Shown here in pieces: positions 11,281-22,700 of a DNA stretch of 64,000 nt (position 1 is the first letter of the stretch; every line of letters begins with the position of its first letter). The DNA is from Otatea glauca (taxonomy: Eukaryota > Streptophyta > Magnoliopsida > Poales > Poaceae). A model generated the notes under the pieces. It ran no database searches, was not told the origin of the DNA, and saw only the letters and a program-made list of their open reading frames with translations. The translations under genes were made by a program, and so were the position numbers. Location of the stretch: positions 60,239,524-60,303,523 of the forward strand of contig CM070722.1 of NCBI GenBank assembly GCA_036346275.1, in the 5' to 3' direction.

Positions 11281-12205
11281 ATGTCGGAGAAATTGTATTT
11301 CCAAATATTTTATGGAGATGGGGAGATAACACAGGGGCGGATGGGTGGATCTATCATCATTTTCAAGAGTCGACGAGGCATATGCGCATCGAGCGATAGG
11401 ACATACAGGGTTTGTTGGAGTGGATGTCTCGGATGTTCGGTTTGATGCCCTGATTGCTCTGGCGGGTCGAGCAGAGGAGCCGAGCGCAAGACCGCTTTTA
11501 CGGAGAGTTGATTCCTATTAACTCGACGTCAACATGGAGGAGTTATGTTGGTTTTGCCGAGAGCGGGGTTGGCGCTCATGTTGTTGGTACTGATGCTACC
11601 CGGTAGCTCCATCGGTGTCGCAAGTTCGTGATGTCGGGTGGACATTACGGCGGAGGGGACATCAAATGTAGAAGGATGCGAAGAGGAAGGCGGCGAGGAA
11701 CCCGAGACGAGGAGCACGAGACTGGCGGTGGCGAAGGGACCGGGGCAGAGGAGACAGCGGTGGAGGCGCGAGGTGGCCAACGAGGGGAGGAGGTGGAGGA
11801 CATTGTTGACTGATGGAAGAGGAGGACCGTGCGGATGAGGAAATCCACGATGGTGAGCACTGACGAGGAGGACAACGCCCCGAGGTGCCTATCCTCGTGC
11901 GTGGACCAATTACAATTTCAAGACCTAACGATGAATGAAGGGAACATTGATGCATGGGAGTATCATGAGAACGAGGTGACGCAGGGCCATATATAAAGAC
12001 AAGGAGGCTGTGATGGATGCGTGAAGCATCGGGCAATGTCTCTGGCGGCAATTCAGGTTGTGAAGTCCAAGAAGAAGGACTACGACGTGAAGTGCGTAGT
12101 TGATTCGTGCCCATGGCGGGTGCATGCATACCAGGGGAAGTGGACGGACTACTGGAAATGCTCCATAGTGATGGAGCATAACTGCGAGCTGGAAGACGTT
12201 GCTTG
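11281..12205 (+). pseudogene. MuDR-type transposase, N-terminal remnant
   Basis: The ATG at 11281 opens MSEKLYFQIFYGDGEITQGR, the N-terminal signature I know from grass MULE transposases. Near 11930-12000 another frame reads MNEGNIDAWEYHENEVTQG. The last part, 12021-12195, carries VKSKKKDYDVKCVVDSCPWR followed by a YWKCSIVMEHNC block: this is the plant MuDR DNA-binding zinc-finger region (PF03108 type), with the CVVDSCPWRVH and EHNC metal-ligand pattern. Several frameshifts and stops break the frame, and after about 12200 the similarity ends in GC-rich repeat sequence. The DDE catalytic core and SWIM finger are missing, so no transposase can be made. Confidence 0.85.
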
Positions 12206-12269
12206 GCCACCGCCGAGGGCGCGAGACGTCGGCGGACGCAAGACACCACGCCACTTCGCCCCAAAGACT

Positions 12270-12490
12270 CGCCCTACCCCGGTGCCCGTCACGCCCCACG
12301 CACCGCAGGGGGACGGTGGGTGACGAGGCTCCTTCGCGCCTCGCCCTACCCCGTCGGTTCCTCGCTACGCCCCACGCAGCAGTAGGGGGACAGTGGGGTG
12401 GGAGGCTCCTTCGTGTCTCGCCCTACCGCCGGTTCCTCGCTACGCCCCACGCAGCAGCCAGGGGGCGGTGGGCTGCGGAGGCTCCTCGTC
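12270..12490 (+). repeat. GC-rich triplicated segment
   Basis: A unit of about 72-80 bp containing CTACGCCCCACGCA, a G-rich GGGGGACGGTGGG block and GAGGCTCCTTCG is present about three times. It replaces the expected catalytic region of the transposase and may be captured or amplified DNA. Confidence 0.6.
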
Positions 12491-12902
12491 GCCCCGCGCC
12501 CCAGCCAGACCCTGTGGTGGTTTCGACGAGCCTTCGACGACGAGTTCGACCGGAGGAGTACCTTTCGACCGACTACCTCGACCCTCTCGGCTCTCGGTGC
12601 GCCGCCACAGACTTGGCCTCGCGCCAAGACTACTCACGCCGCGCCGCAGGTCGGCCTAGGAGGGACGTCCGTCCGTCGCCACTCACCTACCCCACGGGCC
12701 GATTAGGAAGCGTGGCCGTGATTGACTTGTTGTACGGATGTATTTTTGTAATGGCTTTACGCTCAAGAAGACATTGTATAACTCCCGAGTTAGTAACATG
12801 AGCGTTATCACTATAAATTGTTCAAATCATTTATGCATTGCTTGCCTATGCCACACGACGTGACAACACACCAACGTTTGGTACACCTATCGCCTATAGT
12901 AG

Positions 12903-12965
12903 GGCGATCGCTCGAATGTGGGCGATCGCTTACATGGGGCGATCGCCCAAATATGAGGCGATCGC
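12903..12965. promoter_or_regulatory. Internal cluster of four GGCGATCGC motifs in the MULE
   Basis: GGCGATCGC occurs at 12903-12911, 12921-12929, 12938-12946 and 12957-12965, four times in 63 bp. The same motif is in both terminal repeats (10283, 14450) and just inside the left one (10376). The cluster lies about 85 bp upstream of the second gene's ATG and is followed by CCTTTATAACA at about 12988, a possible TATA box. I infer a terminal-repeat-derived promoter or transposase-binding array for the second gene. Confidence 0.5.
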
Positions 12966-13048
12966 TCCATACCCGGCGATATCCGCCCTTTATAACATTC
13001 GCTCACAAGCGGTCTCGCAAAGAATAGCGGGGTGAGCATCAATCGAAA

Positions 13049-13660
13049 ATGCCGAGGCGCAAGTGCAAAGGGTAAGGGAAGGCAAAGGAAGAAGCAAGTG
13101 CATGCCCGCTGAATTTAGCGTACCAAGATCTCTTCCTACCTCGTGGAGTCAGAGCACCCATGTGTATGTGCGGAGATCTTTGCGTGCTTGTTCGCTCTTG
13201 GGAAATTTCAACTTGGAAGAGGAGGTATTGGAAGTGCCGCAACTACGCCTTCGATCCACGGAGAAGAGCTCAAGGATCGCCGCATGGTAACAATCGTGAC
13301 GGGTTACATAACATTTGTGAATGAAACTTTGCTAACTTACGTTTCATGCGGTCACCTCCGCCATCGTGTGAATTTGAGCGATGGTTTGATACGAGATCAA
13401 CCCCGAGGACCAACGGCTTGACCAAGCCAACCGGCAGGATGAGTTCACGCGGTTTTAAGAACAACGCGATGCCGCACGCGAGGAGGCATGTAGGAAGGAA
13501 GCGGAGGAGAAGGAGGCCGAGAGAGAGGAAACGAGAGAGGCGCGACGTGCGAGAGAAGCTCACGAGGCATGGGCGAATGGGAAGTGGCCTCAAGCACTCA
13601 ATAGACGTCTGGTGTTAACTTTGGTTTTCTCTGTTCGTGGTACTCCTTTTAGTTTTAAGT
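13049..13660 (+). pseudogene. MULE second ORF with GRF-like zinc finger and coiled coil, broken
   Basis: The ATG at 13049 starts MPRRKCKG and is stopped by TAA at codon 9. Past it the same frame reads NLAYQDLFLPRGVRAPMCMC, then a run with CGDLC, STWKRRYWKC and NYAFD. The C-x-C-G...C...RRYWKC-N spacing is that of a GRF-type zinc finger, which is often found as a second gene in grass MULEs. A probable intron follows (GTAACA near 13288). After it come CEFERWF and a highly charged helix EEACRKEAEEKEAEREETRE, predicted to form a coiled coil, then AWANGKWPQALNRR. The job of this protein in MULEs is unknown. Confidence 0.65.
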
Positions 13661-14440
13661 CGTAATAAACAAAGGCGCCCAACCTTCAAGAGTATGCTCA
13701 CCGTCCGGAGGGCTCAGATATGTCCTCATCGCTCCAGCTTGTCCCAAATGATGTTATTTTCTCCATCGAGATAGGTTATAACATTTTCGGTTCGTCGATT
13801 TGATTTCATCGAGTTTTACCATCGCTTATGAAAGATACGGCAATTTTCATGTTTTACCGATTGCATGTTAGGACAACAATAAAATAGTGCAGACCTAAAG
13901 TGACATCTAAATATTTTTACATAATTGTAACCTATGCAAGCCCAAGAATGCAACAAACTGGTTCTCATCAAGTTTTGAGGTCGTTCGACATTACTCTAAT
14001 CTTTCGAACAATGAATGTTATAAAGGGTTTAAACTAGCCATCTTTTATTCAAAATGCAATCATATTTAGATATTTTTGCAAAAATGAAGTGCATAAGGTT
14101 GTAGTAACTTATTCTATTTATTTCATGAATTATGGATCAACACACATTATAATTCCTTCACAATCCACGCTAGAGCCTAGCATTCGAACTCAAATAAAAA
14201 AATTCTGCAAACAACACATGGATTTTTATTTTACACTCTAATTCTTCATTCCAAAATTTAAATTTAGAAACAAGTTTCATTTAATTTGGACACTCCTAGC
14301 AAAAGTTACGGGGTTTATATTAAAAAGCATATAGTAATTACAAAACAAAACTAAAAAAAGGCTGCGCATTGGCCGCTCTGTCTCTCGAGCATGGGGCCCA
14401 CTAACGGCACCGTTCGGCCGACGGCAGAGGGACCAATCGC

Positions 14441-14553
14441 CTGTAGATAGGCGATCGCCCATACACAAGCGACGGGGTATTTTTGTCATTTTTTTTTCGG
14501 ACGCATAGTTTTGAAAAAAAGAATAAAAATAAATATTAAAGAAAAAAAAATTC
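14441..14553 (-). repeat. Right terminal inverted repeat of the MULE
   Basis: This is the inverse of the left repeat: GGCGATCGCC at 14450-14459, TACCCCG inverse at 14475, TATGCGTCCGAA inverse near 14500 and the terminal AAAAAAAAATTC at 14542-14553. Confidence 0.85.
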
Positions 14554-14562
14554 TCGAATTGA

Positions 14563-15515
14563 TCGAGCTCCACGAGAAGCTTAAAAAAAAGAGTAAGGAT
14601 CGTTTGGATTAAGGGTATTTTATCGGAATGTTTTAGGATATAATTCAAATTTGAATTAAATTCTAAAACCCCCTAAAGAATTAACATTTATACAAACAGG
14701 ACCTAAGGGTTTTGTTAATTAGCGGATATCAATCGGATCGCCAAATATTTTTACAACATCTAATCCGTCTTCATCCAATGTGGATTGTCGGAGGAAGTAT
14801 CAGGTGTTGCATCGATCCCACCCTCTACTGTGCTCCCGTCAATCCTATTGAAGCATATTATTCACCTTTCTTCATTAACTTAACCTTTAGAGTGAAATTG
14901 CTGCTACATATAACTTAATATGGTATTAAAGTTAAAGTTCTTGACTTCAAGATCCCAATGCAATGTTTTTTTAAAAATATCTGTTGCTCACTTTGAATCC
15001 ATATTTTATGCCTAGTGTAACCTAAATGTAAAGTGAAGTGTTGAAATATATTGCCCACCTTTTCCTATGATCTTAAGTTTTTAGGTGAACTGGTTGGTAC
15101 ATAGAACTCGGTAAATTCCTCTCGAAAATACAGTGCAAGTGGAAAAACTCCAGAATTGATAGCATTAACATAAAGTTAATCTATCGTGTCACAAAATTCC
15201 ATATCTAGATTAGATCGACAAGTGGAGGAAAAAAAATCATGTTGAAAAGGAAATCATGAAATAATTAGGAAAATGTTAAACATAAAGCTACTCTTCATTG
15301 AGTTTTGTCCTCTCTTTTTTTCCTCCTAAAGTAAGACGCCTTAATTTTTAGTTGAATTGCAGTATGCTTGATTATATTATGACCTAAATATCTAACTATT
15401 TTCTTTTAACATAAACATCCGCATCGTATTTTGAGAAAGGGGTGCATAGGAGCACCAGAAGAGTGAGATGGGCATCGGATTCGTTCCAAAGAAAACCGGA
15501 GAATGATACTGTCGT
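14563..15515. other. AT-rich intergenic DNA with a possible small hAT-like MITE
   Basis: At about 14600-14706 a short AT-rich stretch begins GGATCGTTTGGAT and ends ACAAACAGGACC, a weak inverted repeat seen in small hAT or PIF MITEs. Nothing else is recognised. Confidence 0.3.
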
Positions 15516-16322
15516 ATGTTTGGAAATGTGACACAAAAGGGAGTGGACGCGGGTCGTCTTACGGGCCTACGTCCGAGAGAGAAAGAGTGGATATAAGGGT
15601 TTATACAGGTTCGGGCGCTTAAGCAAGCGCCCTACTCCTGTCGGTGTGTTCCCCAGAAGGAGTACAGAGGGGGCTCCTGGTACAGGCTCCCAAAGGACAC
15701 ACCAGTAGTTCAGTTTTGTATTCAATGAGAACTCAGGTTACAAGCATGGGTTACAGTGGGCTTTTATAGGCGTTCAGCCTGTTACACAAAGTATCATCCT
15801 ACCCCTACTGGCGCGGCTCAAGTGGGGGCATCTTGGTCTTTCCGGTGAGAAGGTAGTGGATCCCACGTCATCGTCCCGTAAGGGTAGGCCTCTGACTCCA
15901 GGGGCCCTATAGGGGACTTTAGGACCTAGCTAGACGGTTAGTCCCCAGTGGCTCGAGGGTGCCCGCCCATCTCCATGGGTGTTTGGGGGTGCCCTTTTGA
16001 ACTGGGAGTCTTGCCAAGTACCCTGTGGTCAGGGCGCTTACCAAGTGTCCTGCGGCAGGGGTCTTTCCAAGTGCCCTGTGGCTAGGGGCCCTTGCCTTGC
16101 TAAGTGCCCCACGGTCAGGGCTCTTGCCAAATGCCCTGTGGTCAGGGACCCTTGCCTTGCCAAGCGCCCTGCGGCTAGGGGCCCTTGCCAAATGCCCTGT
16201 GGCCAGGGACCCTTGCCTTGCCAAGCGCCCTGCGGCTAGGGGGCCTTGCCAAGCGCCCAGCGGTCAGGGGCGAGGTGAGACCCTCGAGCACTTCCTCTAG
16301 AGAGACTGTGAGGGTAGGAGGG
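15516..16322 (-). repeat. LTR-like GC-rich repeat DNA, left part, interrupted by the Tat element
   Basis: Sequence such as TTTATACAGGTTCGGGCGC with ACTCCTGTCGGTGTG, and a reverse TATA-like CTTTTATAGG at 15761-15770, is of the kind seen in LTRs of grass gypsy elements. From about 16010 to 16290 it becomes an array of imperfect units of roughly 27-36 bp containing CCAAG(C/T)GCCCTG(C/T)GG and AGGGGCCCTTG. No partner LTR or full element is found; the right-hand continuation is at 29,956. Confidence 0.5.
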
Positions 16323-17184
16323 TGTCGGCGTTTCGAGCGCCGGCAAGTAAATTTGTAAGTCTAAGGGGCCGCGCGTTCCACTCCCTGAATGGTTAGACTC
16401 GAGAGTCCAAGATGTATACTGGTTCGGGCTGAAAGTTCCTACTCCAGTTCGGATGGCGGTATTATATTGCTTTACGTAATGTTTTACAGATGAGGGCGCT
16501 AAATGACTTAGTCTCCTCGTGTTCTCATGTGTTCGTCTGTGTAGAATCGTTAGTCCTGCCTCCTTTTATACAGAAGGAAGGGGCAGGTTACATCGAGAGT
16601 CGGGGGAAGGGCGAGGCGACCTATGCTAGAAGCTCCGGTCCTTCGTCCTATGGACTGGTCGCCACCCGTCTTGCCCATGCTGGGTCGGTAGCCTTGGTGG
16701 TCGTGGAGGTTAGGTATTCCCGGAAATAGCGCACTTGCCCTCCGTGATCCTTACGACGCCGACGTTGCGGTGCGTGACGTTGGCGCCGCCGGGAGCGCGT
16801 GCGTCAGATCGACGCGATCGGGTTGATGGGCCGAAGCTTTGACTTCAGCAGTCACCAAACCTTCTTGGGAAGGAGCCACCTGGCCTTATATAGTCACTCC
16901 GATTGACCTCGTTCGTGGGGTACGTGGCGGTAGGCTGATGAGGGCCCCAACACGCGGCCCTCGGCGTCCGTCACCTTGGTTCGGTCGGAGTCGGGAGATC
17001 CCGCCCCGCCAAGGGGTCGGGAGCGCTGTCCGGCCGAGTCTCTTCCCGGTCGGTCGGGAGCGGATGTCTTGTGTGGTCTCGCAGCGATTCGGTCGGTGGC
17101 GGGCGGCGCGCTCGTCGGCCGAGATGTGCTTGAGGTCGCTGCTCGCCGCCGGGCCGCTGGGGTACCCGCTATTAGTATTCGTCA
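16323..17184 (-). repeat. 3' LTR of the Tat element
   Basis: Read on the minus strand it starts TGACGAATAC and ends CGCCGACA. It shares with the other LTR the blocks GGCAAGTAAATTTGTAAGTC, TGGTTAGACTCGAGAGTCCA, ATGAGGGCGCTAAATGACTT and GGTTAGGTATTCCCG. A TATA box (CTGTATAAAAGG, minus strand) lies at about 16563-16574. The sequence directly to its right on the plus strand, inverse GGGAGTTCGGGGCTCT, is a candidate polypurine tract. Confidence 0.88.
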
Positions 17185-19600
17185 AGAGCCCCGAACTCCC
17201 GAGCGATTTCGGCGATTCGGTTGGGGTTGAACTTGATGAGAGTGGTGACTGGCTCGGTTGGTCGATCAGCCGATCAGTTAGCGATTGTCCGTGTACCCGA
17301 CGGATCCGACTACCGTCCCCGAGCTTGTCCGGGCGTTTGAACCGCCGAGGCTTTAATCGCCTCGCGCGCATGCCGAGTATAGTTTAGCGCGCCGCCCGCT
17401 CGCCTTCTTGATCGCCGGGTTCGGTGAAGGACGCCGCTTTCAAATACCGCATTTACTCGAGACGCCAACCTCCTTCGTCTGGTAAGTATATGGGCGCGTA
17501 GCTTGTTTGAAGGATAACCCTTTAGATGAGAGTTCTTTCTTCCGCTCCTTTAAATGGCTTCGAGTCACCTCTAGTCTTTAGCTTTGGCGATGATATCGTG
17601 GGAGAAGAAGAAGATCCTTTGGCCGAAGCTTTGGCCGAGTCCGACCAGCGATGGCCGTGCTTAGGAGGAGGAAGTCGCACCCGTGATGTCGCTTCGTTGA
17701 CGCTGCCGCCGAGGCCGCCCGAGGCTCGAGGTGGTAAGGGGGCCCTTCGAGGTGATGGCGCGAGGGCGCCGATCGTGGTTGGCGCGCGCGCGCCGATGTC
17801 GCCGAACGGCAGCAGAGGCATCGGCGTGTCACTTCGCAGCGCGCGCGGCTGTCCGCCGACTGTGCAAGGGTTTACCAAGATGCCGTCGGTGCCACCGACG
17901 CCGCACGGATGTTTGATAGGTTTTAGGCGGTAAAGTCTCGCGCGGTGTAGCGTGGCCACTCTTGTGTCCGCGGCATCGTGTGTAAAGTCATGTAAAGTCC
18001 GAGCTCGTTGGCCTATAATGAAATCTTCTTTTATGAAATGTCTTCGCAATGAGTTTGCTTTGATTTTAATCGTCGTGGATAGACCGGGCCTTGATCGGCA
18101 GGAACAACCGTGAGAGTGCTCGTTTAACGTCGTAGCTAGACGGCGCCTTGGTCGGCAGGGACGACCCAATGCCTATGTGAGGCTCGAGTGCCTTTGTCGG
18201 CAGGACGACCGGATGCCTCTGTGAGGTTCTGGTGTCCGAGTGCCTTGGTCGGCAGGACGACCGGATGCCTCTGTGAGGTTCGGGTGTCCGAGTGCCTTGG
18301 TCGGCAGGACGACCGGATGCCTCCGTGAGGTTCTAGTGTCCGAGTGCCTTGGTCGGCAGGACGACCGGATGCCTCTGTGAGGTTCTGGTGTCCGAGTGCC
18401 TTGGTCGGCAGGACGACCGGATGCCTCTGTGAGGTTCGGTGTCCGAGTGCCTTGGCCGGCGGGACGACCGGATGCCTCTGTGAGGTTCTGGTGTCCGAGT
18501 GCCTTGGTCGGCAGGACGACCGGATGCCTCTGTGAGGTTCGGTGTCCGAAAGTGCCTTGGTCGGCGGGACGACCGGATGCCTCTGTGAGGTTCGGTGTCC
18601 GAGTGCCTTGGTCGGCGGGATCACCGGATGCCTCGTGAGGTTCGGTGTCCGAGTGCTCGCTTAACGTCGTAGCTAGACGGTGCCTTGGTCGGCAGGACGA
18701 CCCAATGCCTCCGAGAGGTTCGGTGTTCGAGTGCTCGCTTAACGCCGTAGCTAGACATGAGTGCTCGCTACCGTCGTAGCTGGACGTGAGTGCTCGCTAC
18801 CGCCGAGCCGGACGTGAGTGCTCGTTTACCGTCGAGCCGGACGTGGGGCGCCCGCCCGAGTCCTCGCCTTGCGAGGGTAGCTGCGAGAGGAGTGGCCGCC
18901 GCCTATCCCACGTGTATACCCCGCCCGCAGTGTGGGACTGGAGGGGTGAGCGACGACGCTTACCCGCTGGTTCGAACGCGTCGTGCTCGTGGAGCTAATA
19001 ACGGTAGTCCGAGTGGGTCCCGGAGGTCCCACCCAAGGGGACCCTTCCGAGCGACGGTCCCAGAGTAGGGTGTCCTGGCCCTGCTGTGGGGCGACCCATG
19101 AGAAACCTTTCTTTACTCAATCCCTTATGGACCCTGGGTCGTCCGTCGACCCAGGGCACAGCTGGCTGTCGCCCATTGATGAGCTCCCGGGAGAGTGTGA
19201 AGTATGGTCTCAGACGCGAGTAGAGGTGATTAGACCGTCAGCCGACCTAACCGAGGGCCCTCCTGGGGCTCACCTCATACCTGCCCCTTGCTCGGTCTGG
19301 GCGGCCTTATGCCCATCCGTGGGTAGGCCTTTTGAACCCACAGCTTTCAGCTGGGCCCCTGGCGTAAGGCTGGAAGCTTTTGCCGTTTCGGGGCTGCAGC
19401 GGCCCAATGGGCCTCTCGCGCGCGCCCTGGAGCAACCGTCCCGGCTTAAAGGCGGAGACCAAGAGGTTACGAGACATGCTGCTCGGGGGCGGTGTCTTTA
19501 TGACTCTTGTCGCCTGACGTGACAGGATTAAATGCAAAGTGGAATTGAAAACCAGGAGTTACTAGGCTGGCGCGATGAACGAGGGCGGACGCGACGCTCG
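17185..19600 (-). other. Non-coding 3' region of the Tat element
   Basis: Between the 3' LTR and the antisense gene lie about 2.4 kb without a recognised gene. GC content is high and open frames are short. It contains the 52-bp tandem array described separately. Long repeat-bearing spacers at this place are usual in Tat elements. Confidence 0.6.
18160..18660 (+). repeat. 52-bp tandem array inside the Tat element
   Basis: The unit contains GGATGCCTCTGTGAGGTTC, GGTGTCCGAGTGCCTTGG and TCGGCAGGACGACC. GGATGCC occurs at 18211, 18263, 18315, 18367, 18419, 18470, 18522, 18575 and 18626, so the period is 52 bp with one-base slips. About nine copies are present, with degenerate outliers to 18760 that carry GTAGCTAGACG instead. 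Copies are very similar to each other compared with the divergence elsewhere in the element. Confidence 0.9.
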
Positions 19601-19634
19601 CTTCGAGGCGCCGCTCGGTCGGCGCCGCCCGCCC

Positions 19635-19643
19635 TCTATATAC
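19635..19643 (+). promoter_or_regulatory. TATA-like box of the antisense gene
   Basis: TCTATATAC lies about 130 bp upstream of the ATG at 19770 on the plus strand, opposite to the retrotransposon genes. It suggests that the antisense gene has its own promoter. Confidence 0.5.
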
Positions 19644-19769
19644 GTTGGTGGACGCCTTGATAGCCACGCCTTCTTGCCCTCTTCGTCTCTCGCTCTAAAA
19701 CAAGAAAAAGCACGAGCCAAGGAAAAGAAACTTCACCCTCTTTCTCACCTTCCCATCGCCTTCGTGAAG

Positions 19770-22700
19770 ATGTCGTGGTCGGAGTGCTCGCAGCAGACAC
19801 CGCGCCGCCCGGTGAAGAAGGGCTTCCTCCTGCCGCGAGACCTCTCCGGCTGGAGGGTGCCGACCGGGGCCGTCACCCCTGCGCCGTGGAACGACGAGGT
19901 CGTGGTGCCCGCTTCGTTCTTCGAGCGCGGCTTTGGCCTGCCGCTGCACCCGTTCGTCCGGGGGCTGCTTTTTCACTACAAGGTGGAGGTGCACCATCTC
20001 AACCCCAACGGGGTCCTCCACATCGCCATCTTCATCACGCTGTGCGAGGCCTTCCTGGGGATTGAGCCACATTGGGCGTTGTGGAGGCACTTCTTCCGTG
20101 CAGCTCGAAAGACAGCCGTCGGAGCCGCGGCGCCTCGGGTGGCTCGCCTCCAACTCGCCCGCCGGGCACGGAGTACTTGAGGTGAAATCGCCTCGCCCAA
20201 CAAGGGGCGGCGCTCAATGGTCAGACGCTCGTAATGTCGATATAAGCGCCCCTCGTTTTACCGGCGAGCTTCCCGTGGCGGGAGCGGTGGAACTGGGCGC
20301 CAAAAAGGGAGAAGATAGCCGCCCCGATCGTGGAGCGATCGGGGCCCAAAGGAGGCGGGGCTCACCGGGCGCGTTGTGCGCGCTTTATGGGGATGCGCTG
20401 CAACCTCGCGCACAGCCGCACTCCTTGTTCCGTATGAGGGGCCGTCCGACCAGCGAGGATGGCGAGCCCGAGTTGGCCGCGCCCGAGGTGGAGGCCCGGT
20501 GGCGGCCGCCACGGAGGAAGTGCCACGGTGGCTACGGTGGCCACCCGAGCCATTCTCGCGGCCACCCACCAAATTTGGTAAGTCGGTCGATTCTTTCGCC
20601 TCTCTCTTTCTTTGTCCTGGCACTTGGTCCGATCGGCGTTCGCATCCTCTTAGGGGCTCATGGGCATGTCCTCCCGGGCACCACTCCCGGGGGATAAGGA
20701 GGCGCGGGCGGCCGCCCGGGCGAAGACTGCAGAGGCTGACTCCCCCCGCAAGAAGCGGAAGGAGGAGAGGAGGAAAAAGAAGCAGAAGGAGGCGTGGCGG
20801 CGCTGGCGTGGCGAGGACGTGTCGGAGTCCACCGCTGTGGGGACAACTTCTACCGACAGCGGCGGGAGCACTCCCGACCATCCATATGGTGGGTTCTTCT
20901 CTGACCCGCCGACCGGGGCGCGCCAAGCGTGACCCTACCGAGAGCGACACCACAGGCCCGTGGCCGCAGATCCCAGCGGAAGGTGATCTTGCGCCGCGGT
21001 CGCCGTCGCGCTACCGACCGAGGCGGCCGGGAAGCGACCACCGACTTGCCCTTGGTGGGGAGCCCGAAGAGGGCGCTTGCCGCGCACCGCCGGCTTTGTA
21101 AGTGTTCCTTTCTTCTTATTGGAGCATTTTTGCAAAGAAGCCGCCCGAGCGACTCACGAATCTTTGTAACGCAGCGCCTACACGGTGTGATCAGGCGGCC
21201 GCAGCGACTCCACAAGTAGCAGCGCAGGTGATTCCGGCGACACCAATTGGGTCGGCGGCGGTCGTGGTGCTGGCGGCCGACGGGGCGGCTGCCTCCGAGG
21301 GGACGGGGCCTCACCCGGAGGTCGAGGACGAAGAAGAGCTCCCGCCGCCTCAGGCGGGGGCCCCACCGACGACGCGGATCGCCCTCTGAGGAGGAGACAA
21401 CGGCGCTACCGCGATCGCACGGCCGAGGCGAGGCCGTGACAGAGGTGCCGACCGATGCCCCACAGCGCAGTCGCCGAGGGGTTTCGAGGTTGACCTCATC
21501 GCCTTGCCCATGGTGCTCGACGGGGACGCCCGCCCGAGCAGCGAACGAGGGCGCGCCGCCGGCGTAGTCCCCGGCCGGGCGCCATGGGCCGCCGAGGAGA
21601 GTGAGTGGGCCGCTTTGGCAAGGCGCCTGACGCCGGGCCGAGATAGGCAGTCCACGAGGTTTGACTCGCTGGAGTCTTCCAAGAGGGCGCCGAGACGATG
21701 GTCGGGAGAGTTCGACCGGTCAGCCAGGTAAGTTAACCGAAAAACTCTGACTTGTTGCATATTTTTGATAGTTTGGCCGTGGGACCAACGGAGTGTCCAC
21801 GTTTTGCAGCATTTGCGGGCTCACTTTGTGCGCCAGGTTGAGCTCCTGCAGCGCTCTGACAGTCAGCGGGCGGCGGCCGTAGAGGAGTGCGGTCGGCTAC
21901 GCCTTGAGCTGCGCCTAGTCCAAGAGGCCCCGACATCAGCGGTTGGAGGCGTGGAGATCCGCCAGGCTTGAAGAGGCCACGAAGACCCTCTTCGATGAGC
22001 GCCTGGGGCCAAATCCTCGAGGGTGAAGGTGGCGAGCTCGAGTCCTTCCGGCGGAGGCCAACGAGGCCAAGGACGCCGCCATTGTCGCGAGGGGATCGCG
22101 CAGCGCAGTAACCCGCCGCGACCGAGCGAAACCAGCTCGGAGGATGCCGACCGAGTTCGCTCCGAAGCGAGCGATCGCCGAAGGACTCGGCCGAGCCGAG
22201 GACTTCATATGAGGCGCCAAGGAGGAGGTCGCAATCGACCAACTTTGCGCCGGTAAGTGTCTCAATTCTTTAATTAAGTCTGGGGTGCGACCCACTGTGG
22301 CGAACTTATCCGAAACGCCGCACCGCAGAGGCGCAGAAGAATCGGCGTCGCCGTGGAGGCGCAGAGAACGGCAGCAGATGCTCGCGACGTGGCGATCGCG
22401 GGCTCGGACGAGGCCCAGCGGCGTTGAAGGTTGCGGAGGACGGCGGGCCGAGATGGGCGCCGAATCGGAGGCCCTTCGCAAGGTCGGCCGGAAGTTCGCG
22501 ATCGCATCCTGAGCCGGGCAGCCCGAGTGCCCTTGCCCTCGTGGCCGCCCGAAAGCGGACTTTGTAGAGGAGGCGGTGGTCGCTTCGGTCGCGCTTGAGC
22601 TTCGTCGGCGCTGGTCAACACACCGCACTACGATGGCATCGACCGCGGTGGTGAGCAATGGCGAGCGGAACCGGGCCGACGAGGAGATCGACAGTTTGAG

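Larger units (their letters stand above)
10188..14553 (+). mobile_element. Mutator-like element (MULE), structurally complete, genes decayed
   Basis: The 9-bp target duplication TCGAATTGA lies at 10179-10187 and 14554-14562. The ends start GAATTTTTTTT and end in its inverse. The terminal inverted repeats share AATATTT, TTATTCTTTTTTTCAAAAC, TATGCGTCCGAA and TACCCCG and span roughly 100-110 bp. A 9-bp duplication with long inverted repeats defines the Mutator superfamily. The interior carries a MuDR-type transposase remnant (11281-12205) and a second ORF with a GRF-like zinc finger and coiled coil (13049-13660). The element is 4366 bp and is nonautonomous now because the transposase stops early and its catalytic part is absent. 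Confidence 0.92.

Noticed and set aside
12903..12965. GCGATCGC repeats as sign of cyanobacterial (HIP1) DNA
   Set aside because: The motif is part of the MULE's own terminal repeats, and all other context is plant.
18136..18624. 163-codon open frame over the 52-bp array
   Set aside because: A 52-bp unit gives a frame-shifting repeat; the open frame follows from composition and has no domain.
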